From Botrimarina colliarenosi (GTDB taxonomy: Bacteria > Planctomycetota > Planctomycetia > Pirellulales > Lacipirellulaceae): a DNA stretch of 64,000 bases. The notes below the pieces were generated by a model that was given only the letters and a program-made list of their open reading frames with translations, was not told the DNA's origin and ran no database searches. This document shows positions 33,462 to 42,480 of the stretch, piece by piece (within the stretch, counting starts at the first letter, position 1; each line of letters begins with the position of its first letter). The stretch spans positions 59,769-123,768 of the forward strand of contig NZ_SJPR01000007.1 in NCBI RefSeq assembly GCF_007859955.1. The letters run 5' to 3'. A program made the translations under genes and the position numbers.

Positions 33462-34546
33462 GTCGCCACGAGAGCGGGCGTCGGAGTCGCCAGTGGGTTC
33501 GGCTCGTCGACCGCGGGGTGGACACCGGGCAAGTCGTCGGCGTACCAGCGGTCGAGCAGGCTCCGCCATTCGCCGGCCCGTTTGACCGAAACGAAGTCGG
33601 CCCGCACCGCGAGGTGCTCGGGGTGGAGCTGGGCGTACTTGATCGCGAACTTCCGCATCCCGGGGACACAGCGTTCGTCGCCGTAGAGCTGCTCGGCGAG
33701 CCGGTAATGCTCGGCGATCACCTCGCGCTGCTCGTGCAGCGACGGCGGATCGGGCAGCGGCCGACCGGCGGCCAGTTCGGCGACCTGCTGAAAGATCCAC
33801 GGGTTGCCGATCGCGCCACGGGCGACCGTCACGCCATCGACGCCCGTGTAGGCGATCATGTCGAGGCACGACTGGGCGTCGAACAGGTCGCCGCTCCCCA
33901 GGACGACGCGGTCGCCGGCGTGTTGCTTAAGCTCTCGCAAGAACTCCCACCGTGACGGGCCGACGTACTTCTGTGACACGGTACGGCCATGGACCGTCAC
34001 GCCGGCGATGCCGATCTCAAACGCCCGGTCGAAGATCGTAAAAAACTTGTCGCGGCTCTCAGCGGTGTCGTCGACGCCGCGGCGCATCTTGACCGTCACC
34101 GGTTTGTCGGCCGGCACGGCGTCGCGGACTCGCTGGACGATTTCGAGAGCCACATCGGGCTGGCTGAGGTGAAAGCCGCCACGGCAGCGGCCGAGCACCT
34201 TCTTCACCGGGCAGCCGAAGTTGATATCGATGACATCGAAGCCGGCGTCGGAGAGGCGTCTGGCGGCGGGGCCGAAGTCCTCGGGGTCGGCGCCCATCAG
34301 CTGCCCGCCGACGGGGTGCTCCTCGGGCGAGATGTGCAGCAGGTGCCGCGTCTTGTTGCGGAGCTTGATGTTCACGAGGAACTTATCGAGCATCACCTCG
34401 CACAGCGCGTACGACGCCCCGTGCCGACGGGCGAGCGTCCGCATCGGCGAGTCGCTGTAGCCCGACAGGGCGGCCTGGACGACCGGGAAGCCGATCTCAA
34501 GGTCGCCAAATCGGAGCGGCTTCAGCGGAGTGGGGGCGTTGGGCAT
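33458..34546 (-). CDS. dus: tRNA-dihydrouridine synthase
   Basis: A 362-residue flavoenzyme that reduces uridine to dihydrouridine in tRNA D-loops using NADPH. The TIM-barrel motifs are VVQAALSGYSDSPMR (FMN loop), DVIDINFGCPVKKVLG with the conserved Cys, VTVKMRRG, GITVHGRT-like GVTVHGRTVSQK, and VARGAIGNPWIF, the phosphate-binding end. The C-terminal helical domain is present. Sequence style is closest to DusB, but the subtype is not certain. Its stop overlaps the convergent membrane-protein gene. Confidence 0.93.
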   Translation of the reverse strand: MPNAPTPLKPLRFGDLEIGFPVVQAALSGYSDSPMRTLARRHGASYALCEVMLDKFLVNIKLRNKTRHLLHISPEEHPVGGQLMGADPEDFGPAARRLSDAGFDVIDINFGCPVKKVLGRCRGGFHLSQPDVALEIVQRVRDAVPADKPVTVKMRRGVDDTAESRDKFFTIFDRAFEIGIAGVTVHGRTVSQKYVGPSRWEFLRELKQHAGDRVVLGSGDLFDAQSCLDMIAYTGVDGVTVARGAIGNPWIFQQVAELAAGRPLPDPPSLHEQREVIAEHYRLAEQLYGDERCVPGMRKFAIKYAQLHPEHLAVRADFVSVKRAGEWRSLLDRWYADDLPGVHPAVDEPNPLATPTPALVAT

Positions 34547-34577
34547 ACCAGCGATTGTTTGGGGCGGCGCGCAGCCG

Positions 34578-35720
34578 TCAAGCCGAAAGGCCTTGGAGGG
34601 CCGTTTCGATCTCTGCCTGCACGAGGGGGTCGTTCTCGGTCTCCCGACGGGCCGTCAACAGCTTAATCGCCGCGACGCTGGCGATCTGGCCCAACGCCCA
34701 GGCGGACGCCTCGCGAACGAGCGGCTCCTCGTCGATCATCCCCCGCGCAAGCGCCTCCTCGGCGCCGGCCGCCCGGGTCGCCCCCAGCACCAACGCGGCG
34801 TTGCGGAGCAAACCACGACGCTTTGGCCGCCACAGCGGCGTTTTACGGAAACGCTCGCGGAACGCCTCGTCCGACAACTCGAAGAGGGGCGCCAGCTCAA
34901 TCGGGTTCATCCCCTCCCGAGGGGCGAAATCTGACCCAGCCGCGCTGCCGGATTGCTTCGCGGCGTGGTGGTTCCAGGGGCAGACATCCTGGCAGACGTC
35001 GCAGCCGAGCAGCCACGAGCCGATCCCCTCGCGCAGGTCGGCCGCCGGCATCCCACGCTGCTCGATGTTGAGATAGCTAATGCAGCGGGTGGCGTCGAGG
35101 ACGCCCGGCGCGGCGAAGGCGTCCGTTGGGCAGGCGTCAAGGCACGCGGTACAGGTGCCGCAATGATCGACGCCGGCCGGCTCGTCGTAGGCGAGCGTCG
35201 CGTCCGTCAGCAGCACGGCCAGAAAGAAATAGCTCCCCCGGTCGCGGTTGAGGACGAGCGTGTTCTTGCCGACCCAGCCGAGCCCCGCGAGCACCGCGAA
35301 GTCGCGTTCTAGGAAGGGCGCCGTATCGACCAAGCCCCGTGTCACCGCCCCGGGACGCCACTCCCGCAGCGCGTCGGCGAGGCGATGTAGCCGGGGGCGG
35401 ATCACGTCGTGGTAGTCGCGGTCGCCCCAGGCGTAGCGCGAGACGCGCCCCTGCCCCGGCGCCGGCGGCGCAGGCTCCTTCGTGCGGTAGTCGAGAGCAA
35501 GCACCACCACGCTCCGCGCGCCGTCGAGTAACCGTGCCGGGTGCTCGTAGTCGTCGCGCCGGTCGGCCAAGTAGCGCATGTCGCCCGCGTAGCCGGCGGC
35601 GAGCCAGTCGTCGAAACGGGCGATCCCCGGGGGCGTGACGGCCGGCGTTACGCCCGCCATCGAGAAACCGATCTCGGCGGCGAGCGTTTTGAGGCGGCGG
35701 GTGAGTTCGGCGTCGGTCAT
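34578..35720 (-). CDS. queG: Epoxyqueuosine reductase QueG
   Basis: A 380-residue enzyme that makes queuosine in tRNA from epoxyqueuosine using cobalamin and two 4Fe-4S clusters. GWVGKNTLVLNRDRGSYFFL (substrate/cobalamin region), CGTCTACLDACP and CDVCQDVCPWN (cluster ligands), RCISYLNIEQRG and a C-terminal HEAT-like repeat (LVREASAWALGQI) are all visible. I start at the ATG at 35720 (MTDAELTRR) because the upstream 25 residues of the longer frame have no family similarity. It is 31 bases upstream of dus on the same strand, so two tRNA-modification genes form an operon. Confidence 0.95.
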   Translation of the reverse strand: MTDAELTRRLKTLAAEIGFSMAGVTPAVTPPGIARFDDWLAAGYAGDMRYLADRRDDYEHPARLLDGARSVVVLALDYRTKEPAPPAPGQGRVSRYAWGDRDYHDVIRPRLHRLADALREWRPGAVTRGLVDTAPFLERDFAVLAGLGWVGKNTLVLNRDRGSYFFLAVLLTDATLAYDEPAGVDHCGTCTACLDACPTDAFAAPGVLDATRCISYLNIEQRGMPAADLREGIGSWLLGCDVCQDVCPWNHHAAKQSGSAAGSDFAPREGMNPIELAPLFELSDEAFRERFRKTPLWRPKRRGLLRNAALVLGATRAAGAEEALARGMIDEEPLVREASAWALGQIASVAAIKLLTARRETENDPLVQAEIETALQGLSA

Positions 35721-35903
35721 CGGGGCGGTCGGACCCGCGATCACGGGGCCCAGACCCACCAGCGGGGGGGATTCAGGAGGTCGTAACCGGAACATCCGGC
35801 TTAAGCGGCCCGTCGGAAGGAAACATTTGGTGACCGCCGGCGCCGCAATTAGCGTGGAGTGAGCTAACAGGCTTTCTCCTCACAGCTTACGAGACGTCCC
35901 GCC

Positions 35904-36368
35904 ATGCGTTACCCCCTCCTGATCGCCGCCCTCGCCTCTTGCGGCCTGTTTACGTCGTCCAGCGCGAACGCCTACTGGTGGACCGGCGCCGGGGTCGGCA
36001 TCGGTGACCTGTACCGCTCGCTCGACTACCCGACCGACCGCCGGGTGCCGTACTTCGCGGCCCACCCGCCTGTGTACTACAGCACGCCGGTCCCCCGCAC
36101 CTACGGCCACAGCCCGTTCGCCTACACGCCCGACACCCGGACGCCCGAAGTCGCGTCGCCTTGCGCGCAGCCGCTTGAGATCGTGAACCCGTACGTGCCG
36201 AGCTCGACGGGCGAGAACGCCCCCGCCGCCCGCGGCGCCAAGACGATCCGCAATCGCACGATCAGCCACGGCGAGAGTCGTCCCAGCGAAGGCGTGCAAG
36301 TCGAAGCGGTAGGTCCGCTGATGATCATCAACCCGTACGTCGCGGCGCCCTCTTCGAAGACGATCTGA
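35904..36368 (+). CDS. Small secreted protein of unknown function with NPYV repeats
   Basis: A 154-residue protein with a clear signal peptide (MRYPLLIAALASCGLFTSSSANA). The mature part is rich in Tyr, Pro, Ser and Thr and contains two similar motifs, LEIVNPYVPSS and LMIINPYVAAPSS, about 50 residues apart, suggesting an internal duplication. No family is recognised. A strong intrinsic terminator follows, so it is transcribed alone. Confidence 0.75.
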   Translation: MRYPLLIAALASCGLFTSSSANAYWWTGAGVGIGDLYRSLDYPTDRRVPYFAAHPPVYYSTPVPRTYGHSPFAYTPDTRTPEVASPCAQPLEIVNPYVPSSTGENAPAARGAKTIRNRTISHGESRPSEGVQVEAVGPLMIINPYVAAPSSKTI

Positions 36369-36394
36369 GCGCACGCGATAACGGACCTTCTGGA

Positions 36395-36433
36395 AGGGCG
36401 TCGCCGAGACTTCGGCGGCGCCCTTTTTCTTTT
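36395..36433 (+). terminator. Rho-independent terminator after the small secreted protein gene
   Basis: AGGGCGTCGCCGA (36395-36407) pairs with TTCGGCGGCGCCCT (36411-36424) around a three-base loop and runs into TTTTCTTTT. This is a classic intrinsic terminator. Confidence 0.85.
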
Positions 36434-36456
36434 CCGTGGCGGTTGCGTGGGTTCAC

Positions 36457-36482
36457 TCCGGGCGCTTACGCTTCCGGCTCGC
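36457..36482. repeat. Single arm of palindromic family B
   Basis: TCCGGGCGCTTACGCTTCCGG and the following GCTCGC match the right arm of the palindrome at 40330-40426 with one change. No second arm is present, so this is a solo half-element just before the HIT gene. Confidence 0.75.
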
Positions 36483-36521
36483 CCCTCCGACCCTCGTCGA
36501 TGTCCACTTGCGGAGATTGCT

Positions 36522-36866
36522 ATGCCGCGCGAAACGCTGTTTACAAAAATCGCCGCCCGCGAAATCCCGGCCGAGATCCTCTTTGAGGACGATCGCTGCC
36601 TCGCATTTCGAGACGTCTCGCCGCAGGCGCCGACACACTTCCTCGTCGTTCCAAAGGATCCGGTCGAGTCGATCGACGCCCTCACCGCCGCCGACGCCGA
36701 GCTGGCGGGCCACCTGATGCTGGTCTGCCAGCAGGTCGCCGCCGCCGAGGGATTAACCAAGGGCTACCGCGTCGTGGTCAACAACGGCGCCGACGGCGGC
36801 CAATCGATCGACCACCTCCACTTCCATGTGCTGGGCGGCCGCGCGCTCGTCTGGCCCCCGGGCTAA
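36522..36866 (+). CDS. HIT-family (histidine triad) nucleotide hydrolase
   Basis: A 114-residue HINT-type protein. The histidine triad DHLHFHVLGGR is near the C-terminus; FLVVPKDPVESIDAL and VVNNGADGGQSIDH are the other family blocks. HINT proteins hydrolyse nucleoside phosphoramidates and acyl-adenylates. The ATG at 36522 is preceded by CGGAG at 36511-36515; a longer in-frame start upstream lies in the repeat arm and is rejected. Confidence 0.95.
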   Translation: MPRETLFTKIAAREIPAEILFEDDRCLAFRDVSPQAPTHFLVVPKDPVESIDALTAADAELAGHLMLVCQQVAAAEGLTKGYRVVVNNGADGGQSIDHLHFHVLGGRALVWPPG

Positions 36867-36923
36867 AAAGCGAGCCGGTGGGCGTCAGCCCCCGGAGGGC
36901 GCCACCAAACGGCCCCCTCCTCG

Positions 36924-37631
36924 CTAGACGCACCACGTTACCGGCAAGTCAACCGCGACCGTCACCCGCGCCAGGTAGTCGTCGCGCGACACCTCCACCG
37001 CGCCGAGGCTCCCCGTGTGGGCGGTCCACTGCTGGATGTCGAGCAGGACGTAGCCGCGTTCGTTGAGACGATCAACCAGCGTCGCCAGCGCGACCTTCGA
37101 GGCGTCGGTCTCGTAGTGGAACATCGACTCGGCGGCGAAGAGCCCGCCGATCGCGACGCCGTAGACGCCCCCCACGAGGCGGCGTGTCTCCCCTTCGCCA
37201 AGCCAAACCTCGACGCTGTGGGCGTGGCCTTGTCGATGCAATTGCGTGTACGCCTTGAGCATCGCCCGAGTGATCCAGGTGCCGTCTTCACGGCCGGGGG
37301 CGGTCCCGCAGGCGCGCATAACGCCGGCGAAGTCCTCGTCAAACGTGACGGTAAACCGGCCGCTCCGCATCCGGCGCCGGAGTCGCGCCGACCGGTAGAA
37401 GCCATCGAGCGGCATCAGCGCGCGAGGGTCGGGCGACCACCACAACAGCGGATCGTCCTCGCCGGTCGGCCAGGGAAAGATCCCGTGTCGGTAGGCGTCG
37501 AGGAGCCAATCCGGCTCGAGCCGCCCCCCGACCGCCACCAACCCGTCCGGGTCGGCGAGCCGGGGATCGGGGAAGCGCGACGCCCGCTGCCCGGCTTGGC
37601 TTGAATCGGCGGCGGAGCGACGGCGTGCCAT
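36924..37631 (-). CDS. aat: Leucyl/phenylalanyl-tRNA-protein transferase
   Basis: A 235-residue enzyme of the N-degron pathway that adds Leu or Phe to proteins with N-terminal Lys or Arg. Diagnostic blocks are FPDPRLADPDGLVAVGG, YRHGIFPWP, WWSPDPRALMPLD, TWITRAMLKAYTQLH, VGGVYGVAIGGLFAAESMF and LDIQQWTAHTGSLGA. The start is the ATG at 37631. No clpA or clpS is in the window. Confidence 0.95.
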   Translation of the reverse strand: MARRRSAADSSQAGQRASRFPDPRLADPDGLVAVGGRLEPDWLLDAYRHGIFPWPTGEDDPLLWWSPDPRALMPLDGFYRSARLRRRMRSGRFTVTFDEDFAGVMRACGTAPGREDGTWITRAMLKAYTQLHRQGHAHSVEVWLGEGETRRLVGGVYGVAIGGLFAAESMFHYETDASKVALATLVDRLNERGYVLLDIQQWTAHTGSLGAVEVSRDDYLARVTVAVDLPVTWCV

Positions 37632-37683
37632 AGGGCCAGCTTACGCGTCCGCGGCGTTCCGCGTCACCTGCCGTAGCCGCCAA

Positions 37684-38823
37684 TCACCAAGGGAGCTTTA
37701 CTTCGTCCAGCAGCTGGTCCCACTCGACGTTCTTCGGTCGGCGGCCCTTGGGCCACTCGGTGTACGTCACGCGACACGTAAAGCGTGGCCGCAGCCAGAC
37801 GCCCGAATCGGTGGTCTTCACGAAAGGCCGGGTCGAAGTGTTCTTCTCAAACTTCTTGAAGAGCTCGCGTTCTTCGTCGATATCGAGCCGGGGCGCGACC
37901 TTGCCGACGTAGCTGAGTTTGCCCCCGACGTCGGTGGCGAGCAAGAAGTTGTCGATCCGGCCATCCCTGTCGATTTGGTAGCCGATGATCAGGCACTCCA
38001 ACCGCTCGCGGGCCGGCTCGGCGACCGGCTTGGGGTCGACGCCTGCGAGGGAATCGACGCCCGCGTCGCCAGCAAAGTCACCAACGGCGCCTTCGAGGCT
38101 GTCATTCCCGTTGTCGGGCGCGCTGGCGGCCGCCTTGGCGATGGCGCCAACGAGGTTCTGCTTCGGCGGCGCTTTGAAGCCCCAGTCGAGCAGCCGCTCG
38201 TAGGGGACGCCTCCGACGATCAGCGCCGCCGACAGGGCGGCCGAGACGCCGAGATTGCCGCTATTGGCGAGCCAGACCCGCTTGGGCAGCGCGCTGGCGA
38301 TCTGTTTCCAGGTCTTCAGCGGTTTGATGATGATGTCGGCGACACCAAAGTCGGCGTCATCGAACGAGCAGAGCACGAACGCCACGACATGCGTGACGAA
38401 CATCAACGCGATCCCGCCAACCAGTCCACCGACGCCACACCACATCTGTAGCGTGGGGTTGCCGAGGGTCGCCACTCGGACGGCAACACCGGCGCCGATG
38501 CAGGCGAGCGTCGTGGCGATCATCATCCAGGCCCAGGCGGGGATCAGCCCGCTCCAGACCTCGAGGTGCTTTTCCCACTCCGCCTTCTTCGGCGCCGTGG
38601 CTTCCTCGCCGGACTCGGCCGGCAGGTTGTTCATCGCCGTTTCGAAGGCCTCGTCGATCTCGACGTGGATCCCCAGACTGGGGTACCAGCCACAGCGTGG
38701 GCAGGCGGCCGTCTTGCTCGGGAGGCCACACTTTTCGCAGGTCGGGCCGGCCGACTCGACCGGCGCAACGATCGTCGCGGTGCCGGTTTCCGGGGCATCT
38801 TCTTCGAGGGTCGCTTCAGACAC
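37684..38823 (-). CDS. Membrane protein: zinc ribbon, membrane helices, DNA-ligase-like OB fold
   Basis: A 379-residue protein. C29/C32 and C41/C44 form an N-terminal zinc ribbon (CEKC ... CPRC). Three hydrophobic segments follow (about 93-115, 125-152, 186-205), then a linker. Residues 275-379 look like the C-terminal OB domain of ATP-dependent DNA ligases (PF04679 style): LIIGYQIDRDG, SYVGKVA, RPFVKTTDSGVWLRPRF, RVTYTEWPKGRRPKNVEW. No ligase nucleotidyltransferase domain (KxDG) is present. Whether the OB domain binds DNA or another ligand at the membrane is unknown. It stands alone, convergent to nothing. Confidence 0.7.
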   Translation of the reverse strand: MSEATLEEDAPETGTATIVAPVESAGPTCEKCGLPSKTAACPRCGWYPSLGIHVEIDEAFETAMNNLPAESGEEATAPKKAEWEKHLEVWSGLIPAWAWMMIATTLACIGAGVAVRVATLGNPTLQMWCGVGGLVGGIALMFVTHVVAFVLCSFDDADFGVADIIIKPLKTWKQIASALPKRVWLANSGNLGVSAALSAALIVGGVPYERLLDWGFKAPPKQNLVGAIAKAAASAPDNGNDSLEGAVGDFAGDAGVDSLAGVDPKPVAEPARERLECLIIGYQIDRDGRIDNFLLATDVGGKLSYVGKVAPRLDIDEERELFKKFEKNTSTRPFVKTTDSGVWLRPRFTCRVTYTEWPKGRRPKNVEWDQLLDEVKLPW

Positions 38824-39084
38824 GGCGGCGGCTCCAGAGCTTTTTTTGGTGCGGGCGTGGCGGGACGCTAAAACTTCCGGCGCGAACCCTCACGTTCTGG
38901 AAACGTAGCTCACGGAGAGGCCCGTGAAGGGGGCGCCGAATTGGCCGTTTAAAACGATTGGGCGGCCTGACGAGACGCGTGCCGCCCGGCCAAGGCGTCG
39001 CTATACTGCAAGAAGAGTCCGCAGCGGCGTCCCGAAGGGCCCCTCCTGTCTTGTCCGAAACGTTTTGGCGCTAGGTTTCGAGGA

Positions 39085-40305
39085 ATGCAGCACGATCTGG
39101 AAGCCGCAGCGGACGTCCCGGCCCCCCTGCCCGACGCGCCGCGGCAAATGTTCGACAAGCCGAACCTGCAGTTCAGCGACCCGGACCCCTACGCCTTCGC
39201 CAACCGCATCCGCAAGCTGGTGGTGATCGCCAGCCTGCTTGCCTGTTTGGCAGCGGCGCCGTTTTTCTCACGGGTCTTCTCCTACCAGGTGCGCCTCGGC
39301 CAGATGCAGGCCGAGTACGAGACCGCCTCGGCGGCAATCGGCGAGTTGGCGCCCCAACTCAAGGCTTTCGAAGAGGCGTCGCGGTCGATCGCCAAGAAGG
39401 TCGGCCCGAGCGTCGTCAGCATCAACAAGCTGTCGCTGTCGCGGGGCCGGACCCGGTTCGAAGGCGTCGGATCGGGCTTCATCGTCGACGCCGAGGGCTA
39501 CGTCATCACCAACTACCACGTCATCAACGCGGCCGAGCGGCTGATCGTCCGCTTCAGCAACGGCGATTCTTCCGACGCGTCGATCGTCGGCGGCGACGAG
39601 CGGACCGATCTGGCGGTGCTCAAGATCGACGGCGGCAACCTGCCCGCGATCGCCTGGGGCGACAGCGACCAATTGCAGATGGGCGACCTCGTCTGGGCGG
39701 TCGGCAGCCCCTTCGGCCTGGAGAACAGCATCACCTTCGGCATCGTCAGCGCGACGGCAAGGCGGCGCAGCAGCGGCGTCACCGACGACATCTATCAAGA
39801 GTTTTTCCAGAGCGACACCGCGGTCAACCCCGGCAACTCGGGCGGCCCGATGGTGAACCTCGCGGGCGAGGTGATCGGTGTGAACACGATGATCGCCGGT
39901 GAGTTCTTCCGCGGCGTCAGCTTCTCGATCCCCAGCCGGATGGCGCGCGAGAGCTACGAGCAGATCCGCGAGAAAGGCTTCATCGAGCGGGGTTTTCTTG
40001 GCATCGACCCGTCGCTTCCCTCGATCGCGATCCGTCAGCGGCTCGGCCTCGACCGCGGAGAAGGGGTCGCCGTCAACAACCTGCGGAGCAACACCCCCGC
40101 CGCCGACGCAGGCCTCAAGAACAACGACGTCATCCTGCAGTGGAACGACCACAAAGCGTTCGACCCCAGCGTGTTGAGCCAACAGATCGCCTCGACCGAG
40201 GTCGGCTCGAGCGCCCGGGTGGTCGTCCGACGGGTTGAAGGAGGGACGCCGGTCGACAAAGAGCTGACCGTCCGGGTCGGCCGCCGGACCGACGTTGAGC
40301 GGTAG
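39085..40305 (+). CDS. DegP/HtrA-type (S1C) serine protease with one PDZ domain
   Basis: A 406-residue membrane-anchored protease. A single helix at about 44-62 anchors it, followed by a short coiled coil. The trypsin domain has an intact triad: His145 (ITNYHVI), Asp175 (RTDLAVLKI) and Ser252 (NPGNSGGPM). One PDZ domain (about 300-395) follows. It degrades misfolded periplasmic proteins or acts as a regulatory DegS-like protease. The ATG at 39085 has CGAGGA just upstream. It contrasts with the degenerate homologue after recA. Confidence 0.92.
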   Translation: MQHDLEAAADVPAPLPDAPRQMFDKPNLQFSDPDPYAFANRIRKLVVIASLLACLAAAPFFSRVFSYQVRLGQMQAEYETASAAIGELAPQLKAFEEASRSIAKKVGPSVVSINKLSLSRGRTRFEGVGSGFIVDAEGYVITNYHVINAAERLIVRFSNGDSSDASIVGGDERTDLAVLKIDGGNLPAIAWGDSDQLQMGDLVWAVGSPFGLENSITFGIVSATARRRSSGVTDDIYQEFFQSDTAVNPGNSGGPMVNLAGEVIGVNTMIAGEFFRGVSFSIPSRMARESYEQIREKGFIERGFLGIDPSLPSIAIRQRLGLDRGEGVAVNNLRSNTPAADAGLKNNDVILQWNDHKAFDPSVLSQQIASTEVGSSARVVVRRVEGGTPVDKELTVRVGRRTDVER

Positions 40306-40329
40306 AGTGGATGTCGCGTTTACGGGGAC

Positions 40330-40426
40330 AGCGAGTCGGAAACGTCAGCGCCCGGAGCAGCGGCGGGGCACGCTCACGATGCCGGGCATGCGCTACCACT
40401 CCGGGCGCTGACGCTTCCGGCTCGCT
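40330..40426. repeat. Palindromic element, family B copy 1
   Basis: Arms 40330-40356 (AGCGAGTCGGAAACGTCAGC...) and 40400-40426 (...GACGCTTCCGGCTCGCT) pair with two mismatches around a 43-nt loop. It lies between the protease gene and dnaG and shares the GGCGCTGACGCTT core with the 44462-44545 element and the solo arm at 36457. Confidence 0.88.
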
Positions 40427-40478
40427 GACAAATGATCTTTCGAGTCCAACGAACTGCTAACTGCGAAGGATCGCTGCT

Positions 40479-42365
40479 GTGAATTTCTCCGGCGCCGACG
40501 ACGCCAAGGAACGGGTCCGCCAAGCGACCGACATTGTCGACTTGGTCGGCAACTACATGCAGCTGCGCCGGCAGGGTCGCGGCTATGTCGGCCTCTGCCC
40601 GTGGCATGAGGATTCGCGGCCCAGCCTTCAGGTGAACCCAGAACGGCAGTCGTTCAAGTGCTGGGTCTGCGACCTGGGGGGTGACGTCTTCTCGTTCCTG
40701 ATGAAGATGGACGGCCTCGACTTCCGCGAGGCGCTCGAGCAGCTCGCCGACCGGGCCGGCATCGACCTGGCGCCCGCCCAACAGGGCCCCCGCGCCGAGC
40801 CAGGCTCGCCCGGCGACAAGAAGACGCTGCTCGCGGCCATGGCGTGGGCGACCGAGCGCTACCACCGCTGCCTGCTCGAAGCCCAACAAGCCGAGCCGGC
40901 CCGGGCTTACCTCGCCGAACGAGGAATCACCGCCGAAGCGATCCAGCGATTCCGCATCGGCTTCGCCCCACCGACATGGGACTGGCTGTTCAAGCAGGGC
41001 CCCGGCGCGGGCTACTCGCCGGCGGTGCTCGATCGCGTGAACCTGATCACCCAGCGCAGCTCGGGCGACGGCTGGTACGACCAGTTCCGCGGGCGGGTCC
41101 TCTTCCCGATCCGCGATGTGCGGGGCCGGCCCGTCGCCATCGGCGGTCGCGTGTTGCCGCAGCTAGCAGCCGCCGAGGCGCGGGCCGACTACAAGCCGGC
41201 CAAGTACGTCAACTCGTCGGAGACCCCGATCTACTCGAAGAGCCACACGCTCTACGCCCTCGACCTGGCGAAGGAGGCGTCGCCACAGCTCCCCGCGTTG
41301 ATTGTCGTCGAAGGCTACACCGACGTCATCGCGTGCCATCAGGCGGGCGTCACGAACGTCGTGGCGTGCTGTGGCACGGCGATGGGCGAGGGACACCTCA
41401 AGCTGGTGCGTCGGTTTACCGACCGAATGGTCCTCGTGCTCGACGGCGACGACGCCGGCCGCCGCCGTGCTAGCGAGCTTTTAGAGCTATTTATTACGAG
41501 TCCGATCGATCTTCGGATTCTGACCTTGCCTAGCGGACTCGATCCGTGTGATTTTGTAGCGTCGCATGGAGGCGACAAGTTCGCGGACCTGGTCGCCCGG
41601 GCCCCGGACGCCCTTGAACACAAACTGCAAAGCGTGACCGACGGAATGGTCCTCTCAGCAGACAACACGCACGCCGCGACGCGCGCCGTCGAGCAATTGC
41701 TCGCGACGGTCGCCCGTCGGCAGCCGATCCTTGGCGAGTCCGCCAGCGCGCAAGTGCTGCGTGATCACTCGATCCTCGGCCGGCTTTCGCGTCACTTCCA
41801 CCTGCCTGAGGACAGCCTCCGCGCCCGGCTGTCCGACCTCCGTCGCGCCGGCGACGCCAAGCCGCTCGTCACGCCGCACGACGAGCCAATCGAATCCGCC
41901 GCCCCGACGCGGGTCCGGGTCGCCGACCTGTCGGCGTGGGAACGCGAGGCGCTCGAGCTGACGCTCGTCAGCGATGAGATCGCCCAACGCCTCACGCAGT
42001 GCCTCGACGAGGTCGACTTCAACGTGCCCGCCGCCCGCGAGCTGTTTGTCGCCATCCGCGAGGCCACCGAGACCGGCGAGGCGACCTACGACCGAATCCG
42101 GCTGTCGATCACCAACCCGGCGGTGCAAACGCTGCTGGCCGAGATCGACGAGCTCAGCGTGGGCCGCTCGGAGAGCGACCCGCTGCAACGACTCACGGAC
42201 CTGCTGCAAGGCCGCGATCGGCGCCACGAGGACGCCGCCCGCGGTCAACAAATCTCTGCTGTACGCAAAGGAGAGCTCCGCGACAGCGACGCGGACCAGG
42301 CGGTCGCCGCCTTGTTCGCTTCGCGAAAACGCCCCGAGACCGGTTCCCCGTCCACGGATGGATAG
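40479..42365 (+). CDS. dnaG: DNA primase DnaG
   Basis: A 628-residue primase that makes RNA primers at replication forks. The N-terminal CHC2 zinc site is C40-H43-C61-C64 (CPWH ... CWVC). The catalytic Toprim core contains VVEGYTDVIACHQAG (acidic Glu) and VLVLDGDDAGRRRA (DxD). A C-terminal helicase-interaction domain follows. The GTG at 40479 is preceded by GAAGGA. It is followed after 115 bases by rpoD, the conserved macromolecular-synthesis order. Bases around 41476-41570 use unusually AT-rich codons, unlike the rest of the gene. Confidence 0.96.
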   Translation: MNFSGADDAKERVRQATDIVDLVGNYMQLRRQGRGYVGLCPWHEDSRPSLQVNPERQSFKCWVCDLGGDVFSFLMKMDGLDFREALEQLADRAGIDLAPAQQGPRAEPGSPGDKKTLLAAMAWATERYHRCLLEAQQAEPARAYLAERGITAEAIQRFRIGFAPPTWDWLFKQGPGAGYSPAVLDRVNLITQRSSGDGWYDQFRGRVLFPIRDVRGRPVAIGGRVLPQLAAAEARADYKPAKYVNSSETPIYSKSHTLYALDLAKEASPQLPALIVVEGYTDVIACHQAGVTNVVACCGTAMGEGHLKLVRRFTDRMVLVLDGDDAGRRRASELLELFITSPIDLRILTLPSGLDPCDFVASHGGDKFADLVARAPDALEHKLQSVTDGMVLSADNTHAATRAVEQLLATVARRQPILGESASAQVLRDHSILGRLSRHFHLPEDSLRARLSDLRRAGDAKPLVTPHDEPIESAAPTRVRVADLSAWEREALELTLVSDEIAQRLTQCLDEVDFNVPAARELFVAIREATETGEATYDRIRLSITNPAVQTLLAEIDELSVGRSESDPLQRLTDLLQGRDRRHEDAARGQQISAVRKGELRDSDADQAVAALFASRKRPETGSPSTDG

Positions 42366-42480
42366 GGTGTCTCGAAGGTGAGGCCCGCCGCGTCACGCCG
42401 TCCCGCAACGGTGTGGAGCGAGAGGCCGCCCCCCTGTCACCTCAATCGACGCGCATGACGCGCGCCTGGAGTGTTGACCC

